The notes beneath the pieces were generated by a model that was not told the DNA's origin, searched no databases, and saw only the letters and a program-made list of their open reading frames with translations. Shown in pieces: positions 1 to 64,000 of a DNA stretch of 64,000 nucleotides. Position 1 is the first letter of the stretch, and every line of letters begins with the position of its first letter. Position numbers and translations under genes: made by a program. Source of the DNA: Portunus trituberculatus (taxonomy: Eukaryota > Arthropoda > Malacostraca > Decapoda > Portunidae); the NCBI RefSeq assembly GCF_017591435.1, contig NC_059268.1:7597684-7661683 (forward strand). Reading direction: 5' to 3'.

Positions 1-171
1 TATTACCTTTCTTTAGAAAATTTCTTTCTTTAAAGAAATGTAACCTGTTTTCTTACAGAAATAGCAGATTCATTAAAAACATACCGTAACAAAACATATC
101 ATATGAAAGTATATTAATCTCTGAACTTGAGACGGGCCAGACAGTAAGAATTTACTGGATTTACTTTCCAG

Positions 172-31660
<31,489 letters not shown>

Positions 31661-32150
31661 TTGCTGAATGGACGGGAATTGTCACTGTGCAGCCATGTTG
31701 GGAATATCTACAGTTTTTTAAAGTTACAATAGGTAAATACTAAGTTGAATATTAGTCAAACTTTGTTGTTTCAATACATGTTACAGTAGTGAATGTCTAT
31801 TTTTTATTATTTTTTTTAATGAAATGTATGTTGACATGTAACCATTTAGTTTTGATTACTGTAGAGTATACATTTTGGCAGATAGGCAAAATATCACTTG
31901 TCTTATATAAAATAGTTCTTGGTAAGAGAAAAATATCAATATTTTGAAGAAAATCATTTTGAAAATGGTGTACAACAAATTATGGTGAATATTTTCAGAT
32001 ATTTTGATTATATGTAATTTGTGAAAAATAACATGTATGCATTAGTCAGTCATTTTGACAAATTGCTGAATGTAAATTTTACATAAATGTAGCCTGTTGG
32101 TTCTCAAATTTGAGAATAGTCTAATATTAAAATAAACATACAAGACACAA
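31661..32150 (+). other. TCERG1: TCERG1 3' untranslated region
   Basis: AT-rich sequence after the stop. ATTAAAATAAAC at 32126-32137 contains a canonical AATAAA (32131-32136), the first good polyadenylation signal after the stop, so cleavage near 32150 is inferred. Another AATAAA-rich stretch lies at 32255-32280. Confidence 0.6.
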
Positions 32151-32445
32151 TGAAATGAGTATTACCTATTATGACAACACAGTGTTTCCTTACAGTGAGG
32201 TGAGCATATGATATTAGTCATGTAAGTGTTGAGCCTTTCCATGACTGACACCTAGAATAAAAATAACAATAAAAATAACATGGTCCTCTTGAGAGTAAAC
32301 CATTTTAGTCAAAAGCATCACTGCTACTTTATAGCCAACCCAGCATGCCTTTTAGATGTGTTAGAGAGCAGTAACTTGCAGTGACTTTTTCCACATCCTG
32401 GTGTATTACTGTTCAATAATACATTGAGATAAATCATTGTTTACT

Positions 32446-33050
32446 ATGGATAAAATGAAAGCATATTCATCTGAGACTATTGTGCAGATCATGAGCCTCC
32501 AGAAAATTGGTAAATCACAAGAACAAGTCAATCGTTGGTCATGGTGTTACTAAAAGTAAGGGAATTCTGATGTGCTGGAATCTAAAAATGGTCTGGGATC
32601 CCCAGGAAGACAAATGAGAGGGTTGTTGATGTCTTTAATATGTATAGTAGAATCTGATGCCAAGGCCACTGTACACTTCAACAGTAACAGCCCTGTGGGA
32701 CACCCAAACTGTCCAGGTATATCATGATTCACTTACTCTGAACCATTATGACCAATGCTTGAGTTGTCCTGGATACTGCAAACTGTTCAGTTATTTCTCA
32801 AACTGAAAAACCTATTTCTTAAATCTCATGAATAATAAATTGTTTTAGCCATATTAGAATACAATGGATCATCACAAGATATTGTGCAATGATGATCCAG
32901 GGTGCAGAAAAGGCTGCTACAACATACCCAAAGAAACATTGAGGAGAGGCCACAAAGCTCAGGGATGTAGTGACGTCCTGGTAGGGACTGATGCTTTTGG
33001 TTAAAATAGTTCTCTCAAAATGACCATGCTACTATTTTTGCCATAAGTAT
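32446..33050 (+). pseudogene. Tc1-like transposase relic between the two genes
   Basis: From 32455 the sequence reads MKAYSSETIVQIMSLQKIGK then SQEQVN, the usual Tc1 N-terminal helix-turn-helix start, followed by stops. Nearby frames give SKNGLGSPGRQMRGLL, like the SGRPRK hook, and RGHKAQGCSD further on. Heavily mutated with no readable DDE domain. It occupies the short interval between the convergent 3' ends. Confidence 0.5.
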
Positions 33051-33299
33051 CAGACCCCCAATACTTTCGACGAGTACTGTATACCACGATGTTCCACTGG
33101 TGTGATGGCTTGTGCTCACCTAACAAAATATTCAGATTTCTAGACGAGTGGAAACAATCTGAGCTCATCTCCTTTCTGTTGTTGAGAATGTCAAGGCAAG
33201 ATGAGATCTGGTAAAAGCAAGTCAGCAAAGTAAAAGTGAAAGGATATATATAAACTCTTATTTAATAATGACTGATTGAAATGCTTGCTTTCCCTACTC

Positions 33300-33669
33300 A
33301 AAATTTATTCTATAAATTACATAAAGGCCCTCCATGTAACATTCCAAGAACTAATGTATAGGATCTGCATAGAATATATCTGATAAAAGAATCCCAAAAT
33401 GATGGCCACATTACATTTGAATACTGTTCCTTGTATAATATGATTTGTTCTTGGAAATTAAATCTAAGATGAACATTTCACTTAATTTTCTCTTAACTGG
33501 TCACCTGTATGCCTGGAAAATGACTCCCCTTTATTGTCTACATACACATTTGGCAAAATCACCCTTGCCTATGCACCACTGAAATGATTCCCTAGTACTA
33601 TATAGTTTGTCCTGTAGGGAAAGGCAAGACATCTCACCTTGCATCCACCTATACTCCCAAGGACAACAG
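33300..33669 (-). other. GTF2F1: GTF2F1 3' untranslated region
   Basis: On the - strand after the stop, AATAAA signals occur at 33535-33530 and 33309-33304 (tttatt on the + strand). Either could end the transcript. The sequence is otherwise AT-rich and non-coding. Confidence 0.55.
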
Positions 33670-55481
<21,812 letters not shown>

Positions 55482-55640
55482 GATGGTGACGTTGCCTACA
55501 CCTGCAGGGCCACCATATAAAGGATACACTGCAGCTGTTACCTCCTCCTTGCCGCCGCCTCGATGGCCACTACACAACCCGCCGCCAAGATAAATCCAGC
55601 TTATGTATCATGAAAATTTATCTACAACAGCAAGTTTTCT
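55482..55640 (-). promoter_or_regulatory. GTF2F1: Probable GTF2F1 5' untranslated region and promoter-proximal sequence
   Basis: GC-richer sequence just upstream of the start, including gaggcggcggcaaggaggag and cttggcggcgggttgtg. A TTTATAT word lies at about 55525-55519, but it is inside the likely leader and is not claimed as a TATA box. The transcription start is unknown. Confidence 0.4.
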
Positions 55641-56119
55641 GTGAAATATTATTACTGTTAGCAAAACGCTAAAGTAAGAAATCTAAAAAGTAATAATGAT
55701 ACACAACTACGGCAAAAAAATCATGATTACGACTATTTCAATAATGCATACCTACTGTAAATGTTGCCTACTCAAACTTAGCCCTTTAAAAACTTAAGAT
55801 GTTATGTTCCACCACCAAAGTTACTGAAGATACACCCAGGGTGTCCTATGGAAGCTTTGGTGTTCTTTCCTATGATCCTTTATTCAATTTCTGAAACACT
55901 TAATACGAATAAATAGTGCCGCAACACCTGCCGTAGTGATAAGCTGAGCAAGGTAGATGTTGACTGGGCGCGTGTAACAGTGAATATTAATTGAATAGTG
56001 GAAGGATGGAAAGATGGGGAGTGACAATGGGTGGCAGTACCATTTCTATGTATCTGCCACCTTCATAATTAGTCTTAGTAGTGACGGGCTCTTGGTTTAT
56101 TCCGTACTTGCCACTCTGA

Positions 56120-56164
<45 letters not shown>

Positions 56165-56830
56165 ATTTACAAAGCATTTACAGATGTGTTCTTCCCAGGA
56201 GACAGTCTTGTTGTAATGCATGTTATGCACATAGCATTAAAGAGGTGAGTCTTATACTTAATTAAACTAAGACACGATCACATTAGTTTATTACACAAAA
56301 CTGTTATTATTACTAATATTATCAATGTTTTATCACTACTTCAGTGTATGATATACGTAATGTATGAAATGGTACAGTGCAGGCTCCGTTGACTTCCTCT
56401 TTTTCCGAGCGGCATACAGAATTGGACTGTCAGCCACTCGTCTGTAGGGAGGGGATGGAACCATATATTAGTGTGGCCAGGGTTATTTAGTCTTTTTTAA
56501 CCCTGAGTGTGGCAAGGGGCTGAGTCGTACGCTCCCACACACACAAACAAGTAGGCACGCACGCACGCACGCACGCACCTTTTTGTAACATATTTATCCA
56601 TCAATGCATTTATGACTTGAAATAACCCTTCCACCCACTCATCCCATCCACGACCCAATTTACTAATTTATCCACTTACTCAACCACGCGGTGACATCAT
56701 AAAGGTATTCAAATGGATAAAAAGAAAGAACAGAACGATTTAAATGAGGTTCTTCAAGTTAACACTAAGCACAGAATTCCAGGTAACGAACGTAAGCCAG
56801 ACAAGTATACATGTAGAGAAGACACTGCCA
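55641..56830. other. 5' flank of GTF2F1 without recognised genes
   Basis: AT-rich sequence with (GA)n at 56122-56160 and a (CGCA)n run at about 56555-56578. Nothing coding supported. Confidence 0.7.
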
Positions 56831-56857
56831 TCAACACACACACACACACACACACAC

Positions 56858-57171
56858 GCCCGGTAGCTCAGTGGTTAGAGCGCTGTCAGCTGGCTTCACA
56901 AGCCAGAGGACCGGGGTTCGATTCCCCGGCCGGGTGGAGATATTTGGGTGTGTCTCCTTTCACGTGTAGCTCCTGTTCACCTAGCAGTGAGTAGGTACGG
57001 AATGTAAATCGAGGAGTTGTGACCTTGTTGTCCCGGTGTGTGTGTGCCTGGTCTCAGGCCTATGCGAAGATCGGAAATAATGAGCTCTGAGCTCGTTCCG
57101 TAGGGTAACGTCTGACTGCCTCGTCAGAGACTGCAGCAGATCAAACAGTGAAACACACACACACACACACT
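56858..57171 (+). mobile_element. tRNA-Val-derived SINE, + strand copy
   Basis: The head is tRNA-like: box A TAGCTCAGTGGTTAGAGCG, anticodon arm CTGGCTTCACAAGCCAG (anticodon CAC, valine) and box B GGTTCGATTCC. A 7-nt insert (gtcagct) disrupts the region before the anticodon stem. The body ends at ...agatcaaacagtgaaa, followed by an AC tail (57153-57171). An AC repeat (56834-56857) also directly precedes the head. Confidence 0.92.
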
Positions 57172-58280
57172 GAGGCACTGGAAGTAGGTTGTTTGTGTTT
57201 GGCTAAAGACCCACCCTTTCGCCAGCCCAGGGCCACCCCGGCACGAGGTTGTCCGAGGCCAGCCGAAGCCAGCCGACTATGACATCATATATACGTAACC
57301 GCTTTCATTTCAAAAATGATAAATAGAAAAAAAGACATCTAAGCCAGAATGACTATCTAATTAAAAAAGGAATATCTTTTAACTAACTATGGGAATATAA
57401 AAACATTCCCAGGCTAACTAATAACAGAGATATTTTCAAAGAATTAATTGAAAAAGTTGCAACAACACCATATAAACAATCTAAAGTCCACAAATCTGAT
57501 TTATCAGGAATGAAAACACTTTAAAAAGAATCTAAACTACTTTGTCAGGCTTTTAAAACTTACCTATAAACTGCAGAAGAAAAAATATATACGTAAATAA
57601 TGATATAATTCACCTCTTTAACACAAATCACTTTAAATTCCACATATTTAACTAAAAACAAGGGTGAAACACTTTCAAACATCACCAACAAATTTGTGAA
57701 GCAATAATATCTTATCTAGCTGCTGAAATAAAAAAAAAAGTTTTGAACGTGACTGAAGAAAATCAAGCCGATATCGCCAATTATTTACGTGCAAAAACAG
57801 CTAATTCAGTACATTTCGCTTAACTGAAGCATCAAACACACTTCTCAAGCCATTAGATATTTGTAGAAACCGGAAAATCGACTTCTAACCCAATGAAAGG
57901 ACGTAGAGCATAAAGAAACTAATATTGGAACAAAGACAAGCGTCGGCCATCATGATAAGGGGCGGGGCTTAGCGGCGGGAACGGTGTTGGTGGGCTCAGC
58001 TGAAGAGGCAGCAATCATACAACCGTTTACATAATTATAACCTTCGTCACAACAAAACCAGGCAATTGTAGATATATTTCACTGGCAAATACGAGAGGTT
58101 ACGCGTAGTTCCATTTGGTGATATGTTAGGCTTGCAATAAGTGAGGAATTAAGGAGATCATAACAAATATAGAAGACCTGCTGACACCTCAGCCCATCAG
58201 TTTGCTGAAATAACACGATCTTTCCTGCAGCACTATTTAGTATTTAGGAAGTGTCACCAGGTACCGTACTTCATACACTC
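57172..58280. other. Sequence between the inverted SINE pair
   Basis: About 1.1 kb, AT-rich to 57940, then a short GC-rich segment (57955-58000, ggggcggggcttagcggcgg), which could be an upstream promoter element for GTF2F1 or an alternative start. No gene supported. Confidence 0.5.
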
Positions 58281-58580
58281 GTGTGTAATTCACTGTTTGA
58301 TCTACTGCAGTCTCTGACGAGACAGCCAGACGTTACCCTACGGAACGAGCTCAGAGCTCATTATTTCCGATCTTGGGATAGGCCTGAGACCAGGCACACA
58401 CCACACACCGGGACAACAAGGTCACAACTCCTCGATTTACATTCCGTACCTACTCACTGCTAGGTGAACAGGGGCTACACGTGAAAGGAGACACACCCAA
58501 ATATCTCCACCCGGGCGGGGAATCGAACCCCGGTCATCTGGCTTGTGAAGCCAGCGCTCTAACCACTGAGCTACTGGGCC
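58281..58580 (-). mobile_element. tRNA-Val-derived SINE, - strand copy
   Basis: Same family as 56858-57171 in inverse orientation and without its 7-nt insert: CTGGCTTCACAAGCCAG arm, box B GGTTCGATTCC, and tail agatcaaacagtgaattacacac. A GT/AC repeat (58581-58608) abuts the head. The two copies could pair as roughly 290-bp arms about 1.1 kb apart. Confidence 0.92.
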
Positions 58581-58608
58581 GTGTGTGTGTATGTGTGTGT
58601 GTGTGTGC

Positions 58609-60600
58609 CGCAATCCCTACTGACAGTAAAGTAGCCGACACAAGCCAACCTTACCAAACATTCCAGGCCTGTCACACTCAGCAGATGGCGGAGAGCATCA
58701 TAGGGATAAATATAAGCTGTATCCATCAACCTTCATCGTCTCGCAATAAAGTTACACTGGTAATATTTACACTGATTATTAACGCTAACTGACACAACCA
58801 AACGCAAACTGAGCTGCTCATCCCGCACCGAGGCCACCGGTTCCCATCTAGCTACAGGTCAAGTGCTGATCTGATGTCTTGGCCTTGGCGTGTCACTGGC
58901 CAGAGGCTGAAAAAGAGCGCGACATCATCCATACGTCACACAGAGAAAAGCGCCTACACTGTCCTGCCTGACAAAAACACACACACACACACACACACAT
59001 GAGGTGGATGATCGTGCCTCATTAATTAAACGTCTCACCACAGGACTTCTGTATAATAGGATGAATAACTCACTTGTATCTTCTCAGAAAACCAATCCTA
59101 ATCGTGACAACTAATTTGTCGTGTTCTGCCCTGTGTTCACTAATAGAGTATTTGATGCTTTTGACATCTGATCTAGAGTCTCACCTCACCAATAATAAGT
59201 ACTTCACAGGTTTTTGTTATTACTATAAATAAAGCAGACTTCTACCTTCACGAAGACCGTTTTCCAGCAGACATCTGAGTATAGAGACATTTTCGCGATT
59301 AATTAGTATTACTGATTGTGTTTCGAGCACCATACTTCCTGAGGCGTAGTGTTTCAGACTGATAACAACAAATGTAACGCGCTGTTGTCACTATATAATT
59401 ATACCGAGGAATAGAGAAGAATGCATCACCTTGTTGAACTAATAATCTACTTATCTATCTCACTCTAGCTTATTTTCTGGACAAACGAAGATTAGTGGCC
59501 TAGTTGTTTCTGTCCTTGTTTTTCAGTTTATTAAAGTTTGTTGTCAAAATTTGTTAAGTTTGTTTTTCAGTTTGTTAAAATTGGCTAAAGTTATTAATGG
59601 GAATTCTATGATATCTTAAGACGACGGCGTCCTGTGTCCTTGTGTAATCTACCCTAGCTTTTATGTATCTTGAATGAACAAGTCTGGGTTTCTTTTTACC
59701 AATATCTTTAGTGTTTTACTAGTGTACAGTTCGAGTGAAGAATTAACGCGTTATAGAATCGGCAAATATAATTCAGGAACGTAAAAAGATGATTGACATG
59801 CGGTACGAGCATGTGGGCCGGAGATCATTGCAGAAAAGATGCTACCAGTTTCACTTTCTACGCGATAAGTTGGTGCTGTGGGTGGCATGACGTGCGTGGT
59901 GCCCAAGTGGTAATCTAACGATGCAACGGTTACCTCTTGTATTAATGGGACTCACGAGGCTTTCCGGATATTCATATCTTAATATACAAGAATCCTACAC
60001 TCTAAGAAACTGCATTGGGCATGAGAAGGAACGAATGTGTGCTAAAGGGACTACAGTGAGAAGCTGGCGGTACCGAGGGTCACGTAGTTATCTTCCACTG
60101 CCTCCCCTTGTGTGCCTTGTGCTGCGCAGCTCTTGTTGGCGTGTTCCTGAGTACATTCCCGAGGTGAGTACTGATGCTACTTGCTTCTTGTGGCTAACTC
60201 GAGGTCAATTGATCAGATAGTTGGAAAATTTGGTGGTTCTTGTTAGGCTAAGCGAGGAGTGTTTCATTACATTACCGTGCACTTCGTCTTTAACTTCTAG
60301 GTGCTTGTTAGCCTTGTGTGTATTGCATTCACTGAGTACTGTTCAGTATGAGTAATAATAAAAACTTATTGTTCGCAATAGGACGTGTGGAGAAGGTTCA
60401 TTAAGAGTTAAATGGCTGAAAAAGGCAGACTACTGAACTACCAAACCAGCGGAGAGGGAGTGGTGTGTAGGCAGGACAGATTGTGGCCACTTCAGTCATA
60501 ACATAGTCAAGCCACACCGTAAGACACCGCCAAGCTCCACCGAAGTGACGGATTGTGTGTCTAACCTTTGTCACTAGCGTATAGTTGAAGTTGTAAGGGT
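58609..60600. other. Intergenic sequence, no supported gene
   Basis: About 2 kb. An AC run at 58978-59000 is the only simple repeat. A donor-like GAG|gtgagt at about 60162 follows a moderately GC-rich stretch (60060-60160) that could be an untranslated first exon of a + strand gene, but no splice partner or protein is visible, so I do not call one. Confidence 0.5.
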
Positions 60601-60610
60601 TTTTAAGAGT

Positions 60611-61010
60611 ATTTTTAAGGTTCTAGTGAGTAAGCGACAGATTAACTATATTTCTGTATTATAAACAGGAAAGCACTCTTGAGAACCCGGTTAGTCATCT
60701 CTATGGTCTTGGAAAACAGTCGTGGTGAGAAAACAGAGCTTTTTCACTGGTGCTTTTTAGGTTCTAGTGACAAATTAAGAACTTTCCTGTATTATTAACA
60801 GGAGGAACACTTGGGAATCCGGCTAGTCATCTCTGTGGCCTTGGAAAACAGTCTTGGTGAGAGATCAAAGCGTTTGTAAGGATGTTTTTTAAGGTTCTAG
60901 TGACAGATTAACAACATTTCTGCATTATTAATAGGAGAAACACTTTTGTGAGCCTAGTTAGTCATCTGTGTGGTCTTGGAAAACAGTCGTGGTGAGAGAG
61001 CACAGCTTTG
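60611..61010. repeat. Minisatellite, three direct copies of about 135 bp
   Basis: Copies begin near 60611, 60751 and 60884. Each shows aaggttctagtga, cagattaac, tttctg.attat.aa.agga, gtcatct.tgtgg.cttggaaaacagtc, and gtggtgag. Each contains aaaacagtcgtggtgagaga or a close variant. The third copy ends at a GA run (61014-61032). Confidence 0.9.
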
Positions 61011-61051
61011 TCAGAGAGAGAGAGAGAGAGAGTACTGTTACGTTGAGCAAT

Positions 61052-61053
<2 letters not shown>

Positions 61054-61110
<57 letters not shown>
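61054..61110. repeat. (AC)n microsatellite, followed by an (ACT)n run
   Basis: About 57 bp of AC, then ACTACTACT units at about 61143-61175. Confidence 0.95.
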
Positions 61111-61112
<2 letters not shown>

Positions 61113-61142
61113 ATAATGATAACAACACTACTGCTGCTGCTC

Positions 61143-61175
<33 letters not shown>

Positions 61176-61329
61176 TTACACTCCCTCACACAGTTCCATT
61201 CCTTATTTCTTACTCTTATCACTACACTTTATGCATTTCAGGCAGGCAACAGCAGGAAACACTGAGAATTGAAGGAAATGTTGAGTTGACACGGGAAGGG
61301 ACGGGGGCTAGTGGGGCGGAGTCTGGGTC

Positions 61330-61385
61330 CCGGCCATGGTGGGCGCCAATCGGTCTGAAAGGGGTTATATATAACCATGGCCTTA
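61330..61385 (+). promoter_or_regulatory. CCAAT and TATA-like pair, possible core promoter
   Basis: GCGCCAATCGG at about 61342-61352, followed by the perfect 14-bp palindrome GGTTATATATAACC (61362-61375), inside a small GC-rich patch (61290-61380). The spacing is compatible with a promoter but no gene is seen downstream. Weak support. Confidence 0.25.
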
Positions 61386-62330
61386 TTTAATACAATAATG
61401 GCTATTTATCTACTTTGGTGGTTGATTCTGGCTTTACTTGAGTCTCTGGGTCTGGAAACTCAGAAGGGTGCAGGCAAACATTGGCGGACTAACCTTGGGG
61501 TAAGGCAGGGCGGACGTGCCTGGTGGCTCAATATTTACGTACGTAATTCATTTTAAAAATCGCCACAAGAAAAAATGCTTCCAGACTGGTATACACTACA
61601 CTTTTAGAAACGACAAATAATTTAACTAATAGCCAAAACATAACATCCTTACCGGGTGGTTTGTTTACTTAGCGCGGTCCAACAAAAGTCTCCAACTCGA
61701 AAACAACGGCGCCAAAACACATCAAAATGTCGAGATAGAAAACACAGCCAAAGTATATTATATTACATTTTCTGAATACGAAAAATTTTCGCTTTCCAGC
61801 TAAATAAAGAAGGCACAGATTCTTTGTTGTATAAAGATTTTTGTTTTCTATTTTGGAACCGTTAAAAATTTAGATTTTGAAAGTACAAATAGTTAGACTG
61901 AAATTTATGGAATATTGTTACTTGCGTCATGTTTTTCATATCTTTTAAGTATTATATCAAGAACCAATACAATCCTAGGTGTGTTAATAAAAAAAAATGT
62001 ATTTTATCCAGTGACTTAAATGTTATTTTTTTCGATAAACCAAAACACAGCTAGACTCGATTTTATTGTGGCGTGAAACTTGCTTTACTTTGCTGATAAC
62101 AAATCAGATATCAGAACAATGCCAATTCCAATAATAAAGGAGAAATATTTTGACCCCTATACCGAGATGTTTTTTTTTGGCACGTTTGGTGAGTGACTTC
62201 ACCTCCCCCACCCTAACTCCCACATTCCATCTCTCCCCTCCATCCCCACCTCCTCCACCTCCTAATACTCCCAGACTCCAGATAACGCCTAGAAATCAGA
62301 GAAAAATCACAAAATACGTTTAAAGAATAG
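61386..62330. other. Intergenic AT-rich sequence
   Basis: About 0.95 kb with no ORF, element end or simple repeat that I can classify. Confidence 0.6.
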
Positions 62331-62439
62331 TTTCCGTAGAAGTGGAAGGCGGCGGAGTCCAGCGGGGGGTGGGGGCGGGGTGGGAGCAGGGCAGGAGCCG
62401 GTGGTGTTTGGTGGAGACTGGAGAGGGTGCTTGCGCGGG

Positions 62440-62940
62440 TGGTGGTGGCGGTGTTGTGTGGTGTGGCGGTGGTGTGGTGTGGTGTGGTGTTTTGTGTGAT
62501 GGTAGTGGTGTGGTGTGGTGTGTTTTGTGGTAATGGTAGTGTGGTGGTGGTGGTGGTGGTATAGTATGGTGTTGTAATGGTAGCGGTGGTAGTGGTGGTG
62601 GTGGTGTGGTGGTGTGGTGTAGTATGGTGTTGTGATGGTAGCGGTGGTGGTGGTGGTGGTGGTAGTGGTGGTGTGGTGTGGTGTTGTGCTGTGTGGCGAT
62701 GGTGGTAGTGGTATAGTGGCGGTGTGGTGTGATGGTGGTAGTGGTGAGGTGTGGTGTGGTGTATGATAGTATTGGTGGTGGTGGTGATGGTGGTGTTGTG
62801 TGGTTGTGGTTGTGGTGTGGTGTGGTGTGGTGTGGTGTGGTGTTGTGTTGTGTTGTGTGGTATGTTATGGTGTGTGATGATGTGGTGTAGTGTGTAATGT
62901 TGTGATAGTGGTGTGGTGTGGTGTGGTGTGGTATGGTGAC
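62440..62940. repeat. G/T-rich minisatellite (TGG, TGTGG, GGTGGT units)
   Basis: About 500 bp made almost only of G and T on the + strand, with irregular TGGTGG and TGTGGTG units. It creates a long His/Thr/Pro-rich open frame on the - strand that is a composition artefact. Confidence 0.95.
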
Positions 62941-62955
62941 TGCTACCAGCTGAAC

Positions 62956-62959
<4 letters not shown>

Positions 62960-63012
<53 letters not shown>
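62960..63012. repeat. (GT)n microsatellite
   Basis: About 52 bp of GT. Shorter GT runs occur at 63184-63200 and at the right edge (63948-63982). Confidence 0.95.
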
Positions 63013-63013
<1 letters not shown>

Positions 63014-63351
63014 TGACCTAGCTTTAATGACATCTATATATATTTCAAGATCACTTCAGTATGTTTCCTTTACCAATGCTTACGGGTCATATGAAAAGTG
63101 TAAGCTTATTTTTATAAGCAATAGAAACGTAAATATATGGAGAATTTACTTGTGTTTATATAATTTGTGGCTAATAAACTATCTGTGTGTGTGTGTGTGG
63201 AGGGGGGGGCATGCAGTCTCTTCTTTCAGCCTGCCTTGGTCTGTGTCTTAATGGCGGCTTTTCTGTGTCCTTGTGTCCTTACACCTCCTCTTCTTTCATT
63301 TCTTTCATTTCCATCTTTCCATTTCCCATCTGTCTTATATTCAGAGCACCG

Positions 63352-63354
<3 letters not shown>

Positions 63355-63390
<36 letters not shown>

Positions 63391-63394
63391 CTAC

Positions 63395-63426
<32 letters not shown>

Positions 63427-63427
63427 A
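63355..63427. repeat. (TC)n and (TTG)n simple repeats
   Basis: TC at about 63355-63388 and nine TTG units at 63399-63427. Confidence 0.95.
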
Positions 63428-63435
63428 GCAGTGCC

Positions 63436-63946
63436 GCAGGGTTGCCAATTTTGGTACCAACGTACCAGAATTGGCACGTTTAAACTCAGAAGTATTTTTG
63501 GTACAACTTTACGTAAATTTCGTACGAAACTGTTTGTCCATAAGGTTTTTCGAGTTTCATGTCTTTAAGTTTTCTACCTAATTGACTGGCGGTTCCCATT
63601 CGAATGAAAACTTGTCTCGTACAACGTCACGTAACTAACTGGTATTATGCTCGTCAGAATACCACCGCCGCGTTGTCTCACCGGCTTCGGCCCCTTACCC
63701 GGGCCCCTCTTCTGCGCAGGCCGTAAGGAAAGGCAGCAAGATGCTCATTTGATAATCGCTAATCTGTGTGTCTGTTGTGAACTTGCCGTGGTTAATCAGC
63801 CGAGGAACGCGACAAGCGCATTACATCGTTATACCTTTCACAGCGTGATGAAGAACCACATTATGTTGACAGTTTACTTCAATTTAAGGGGGGCAGTATT
63901 GGGAAAATGTTGCTTACCTAATGTAACTATAGGTTATATGTGTGCA

Positions 63947-63985
<39 letters not shown>

Positions 63986-64000
63986 ACACACGGGAGGAAG
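63436..64000. other. Right edge: possible hAT-type end and unclassified sequence
   Basis: CAGGGTTGCCAATTTTGG at about 63437 resembles hAT terminal sequence and is followed by a hairpin (gccaatt...ggtaccaacgtacc...aattggc). No matching right end lies in the window. A short GC-rich patch (63660-63725) has no recognised function. Confidence 0.3.

Noticed and set aside
56858..56935. tRNA-Val (CAC) gene
   Set aside because: The tRNA-like part has a 7-nt insert before the anticodon stem and is followed by the same roughly 220-bp body in a second copy at 58281-58580, so it is a SINE head.
57935..57960. ATGATGGCC on the - strand in a GC-rich segment as an alternative GTF2F1 start
   Set aside because: It reads into a stop without a usable phase-0 donor, whereas MSGSSQ at 55464-55481 splices exactly in frame and matches the family N-terminus.
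59921..60220. 99-codon ORF ending at a good donor (gtgagt)
   Set aside because: No recognisable domain, no visible downstream exon, and composition like the surrounding intergenic DNA.
62320..63033. 237-codon His/Thr/Pro-rich open frame on the - strand
   Set aside because: It is the translation of a G/T-only minisatellite and an adjacent GT repeat; no domain, codon bias or splice structure supports a gene.

Overview
The window is animal nuclear DNA, most likely from a decapod crustacean and perhaps a brachyuran crab. The evidence is GT-AG introns, an AT-rich background, many very long dinucleotide microsatellites (TC, GA, AC, TA), tRNA-derived SINEs and several DNA-transposon and LINE families of the kind common in arthropods. 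The taxonomic call is inference from this texture; no species marker is present.

Two conserved RNA polymerase II genes lie tail to tail. On the + strand, 172 to about 32,150 holds all but the 5' end of TCERG1 (CA150). Eighteen exons join in a single consistent reading frame (3,961 nt, 1,319 residues plus stop), giving a Gly/Pro/Met-rich N-terminus, three WW domains, a 32-residue polyglutamine run and six FF domains. On the - strand, about 55,600 down to 33,670 holds the complete GTF2F1 (TFIIF alpha, RAP74). Twelve coding exons sum to exactly 1,515 nt (504 residues plus stop), including an 18-nt first coding exon and a 35-nt second exon. The stops are about 2 kb apart, and a decayed Tc1-like relic lies between them. 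The region from 55,600 to 64,000 is the 5' flank of GTF2F1. It contains an inverted pair of tRNA-Val-headed SINEs, a three-copy tandem repeat and many simple repeats, with no gene I can support.

The introns are crowded with mobile elements, several with target-site duplications readable in the sequence. They include a Tc1/mariner element with an intact 341-codon transposase of DD35E spacing (5640-7065), itself inserted in an older SINE; two non-autonomous hAT elements with perfect 8-bp duplications (39535-40213 and 49673-51062); and TA-flanked MITEs (29209-29566 and 46315-46823), the second nested in a LINE fragment. There are also a Harbinger relic keeping both its transposase and its Myb-like gene, Tigger-like remnants, an inverted-repeat foldback element, and three non-LTR retrotransposon copies from two families.

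TCERG1 and TFIIF both act on elongating Pol II, so two functionally related genes are neighbours; whether this pairing is conserved is untested. I found no new multi-gene system. The most interesting signals are a LINE and SINEs all bounded by AC/GT microsatellites, the intact DD35E transposase, and a roughly 125-residue Arg/Glu/Asp/Lys insert between FF3 and FF4 of TCERG1.
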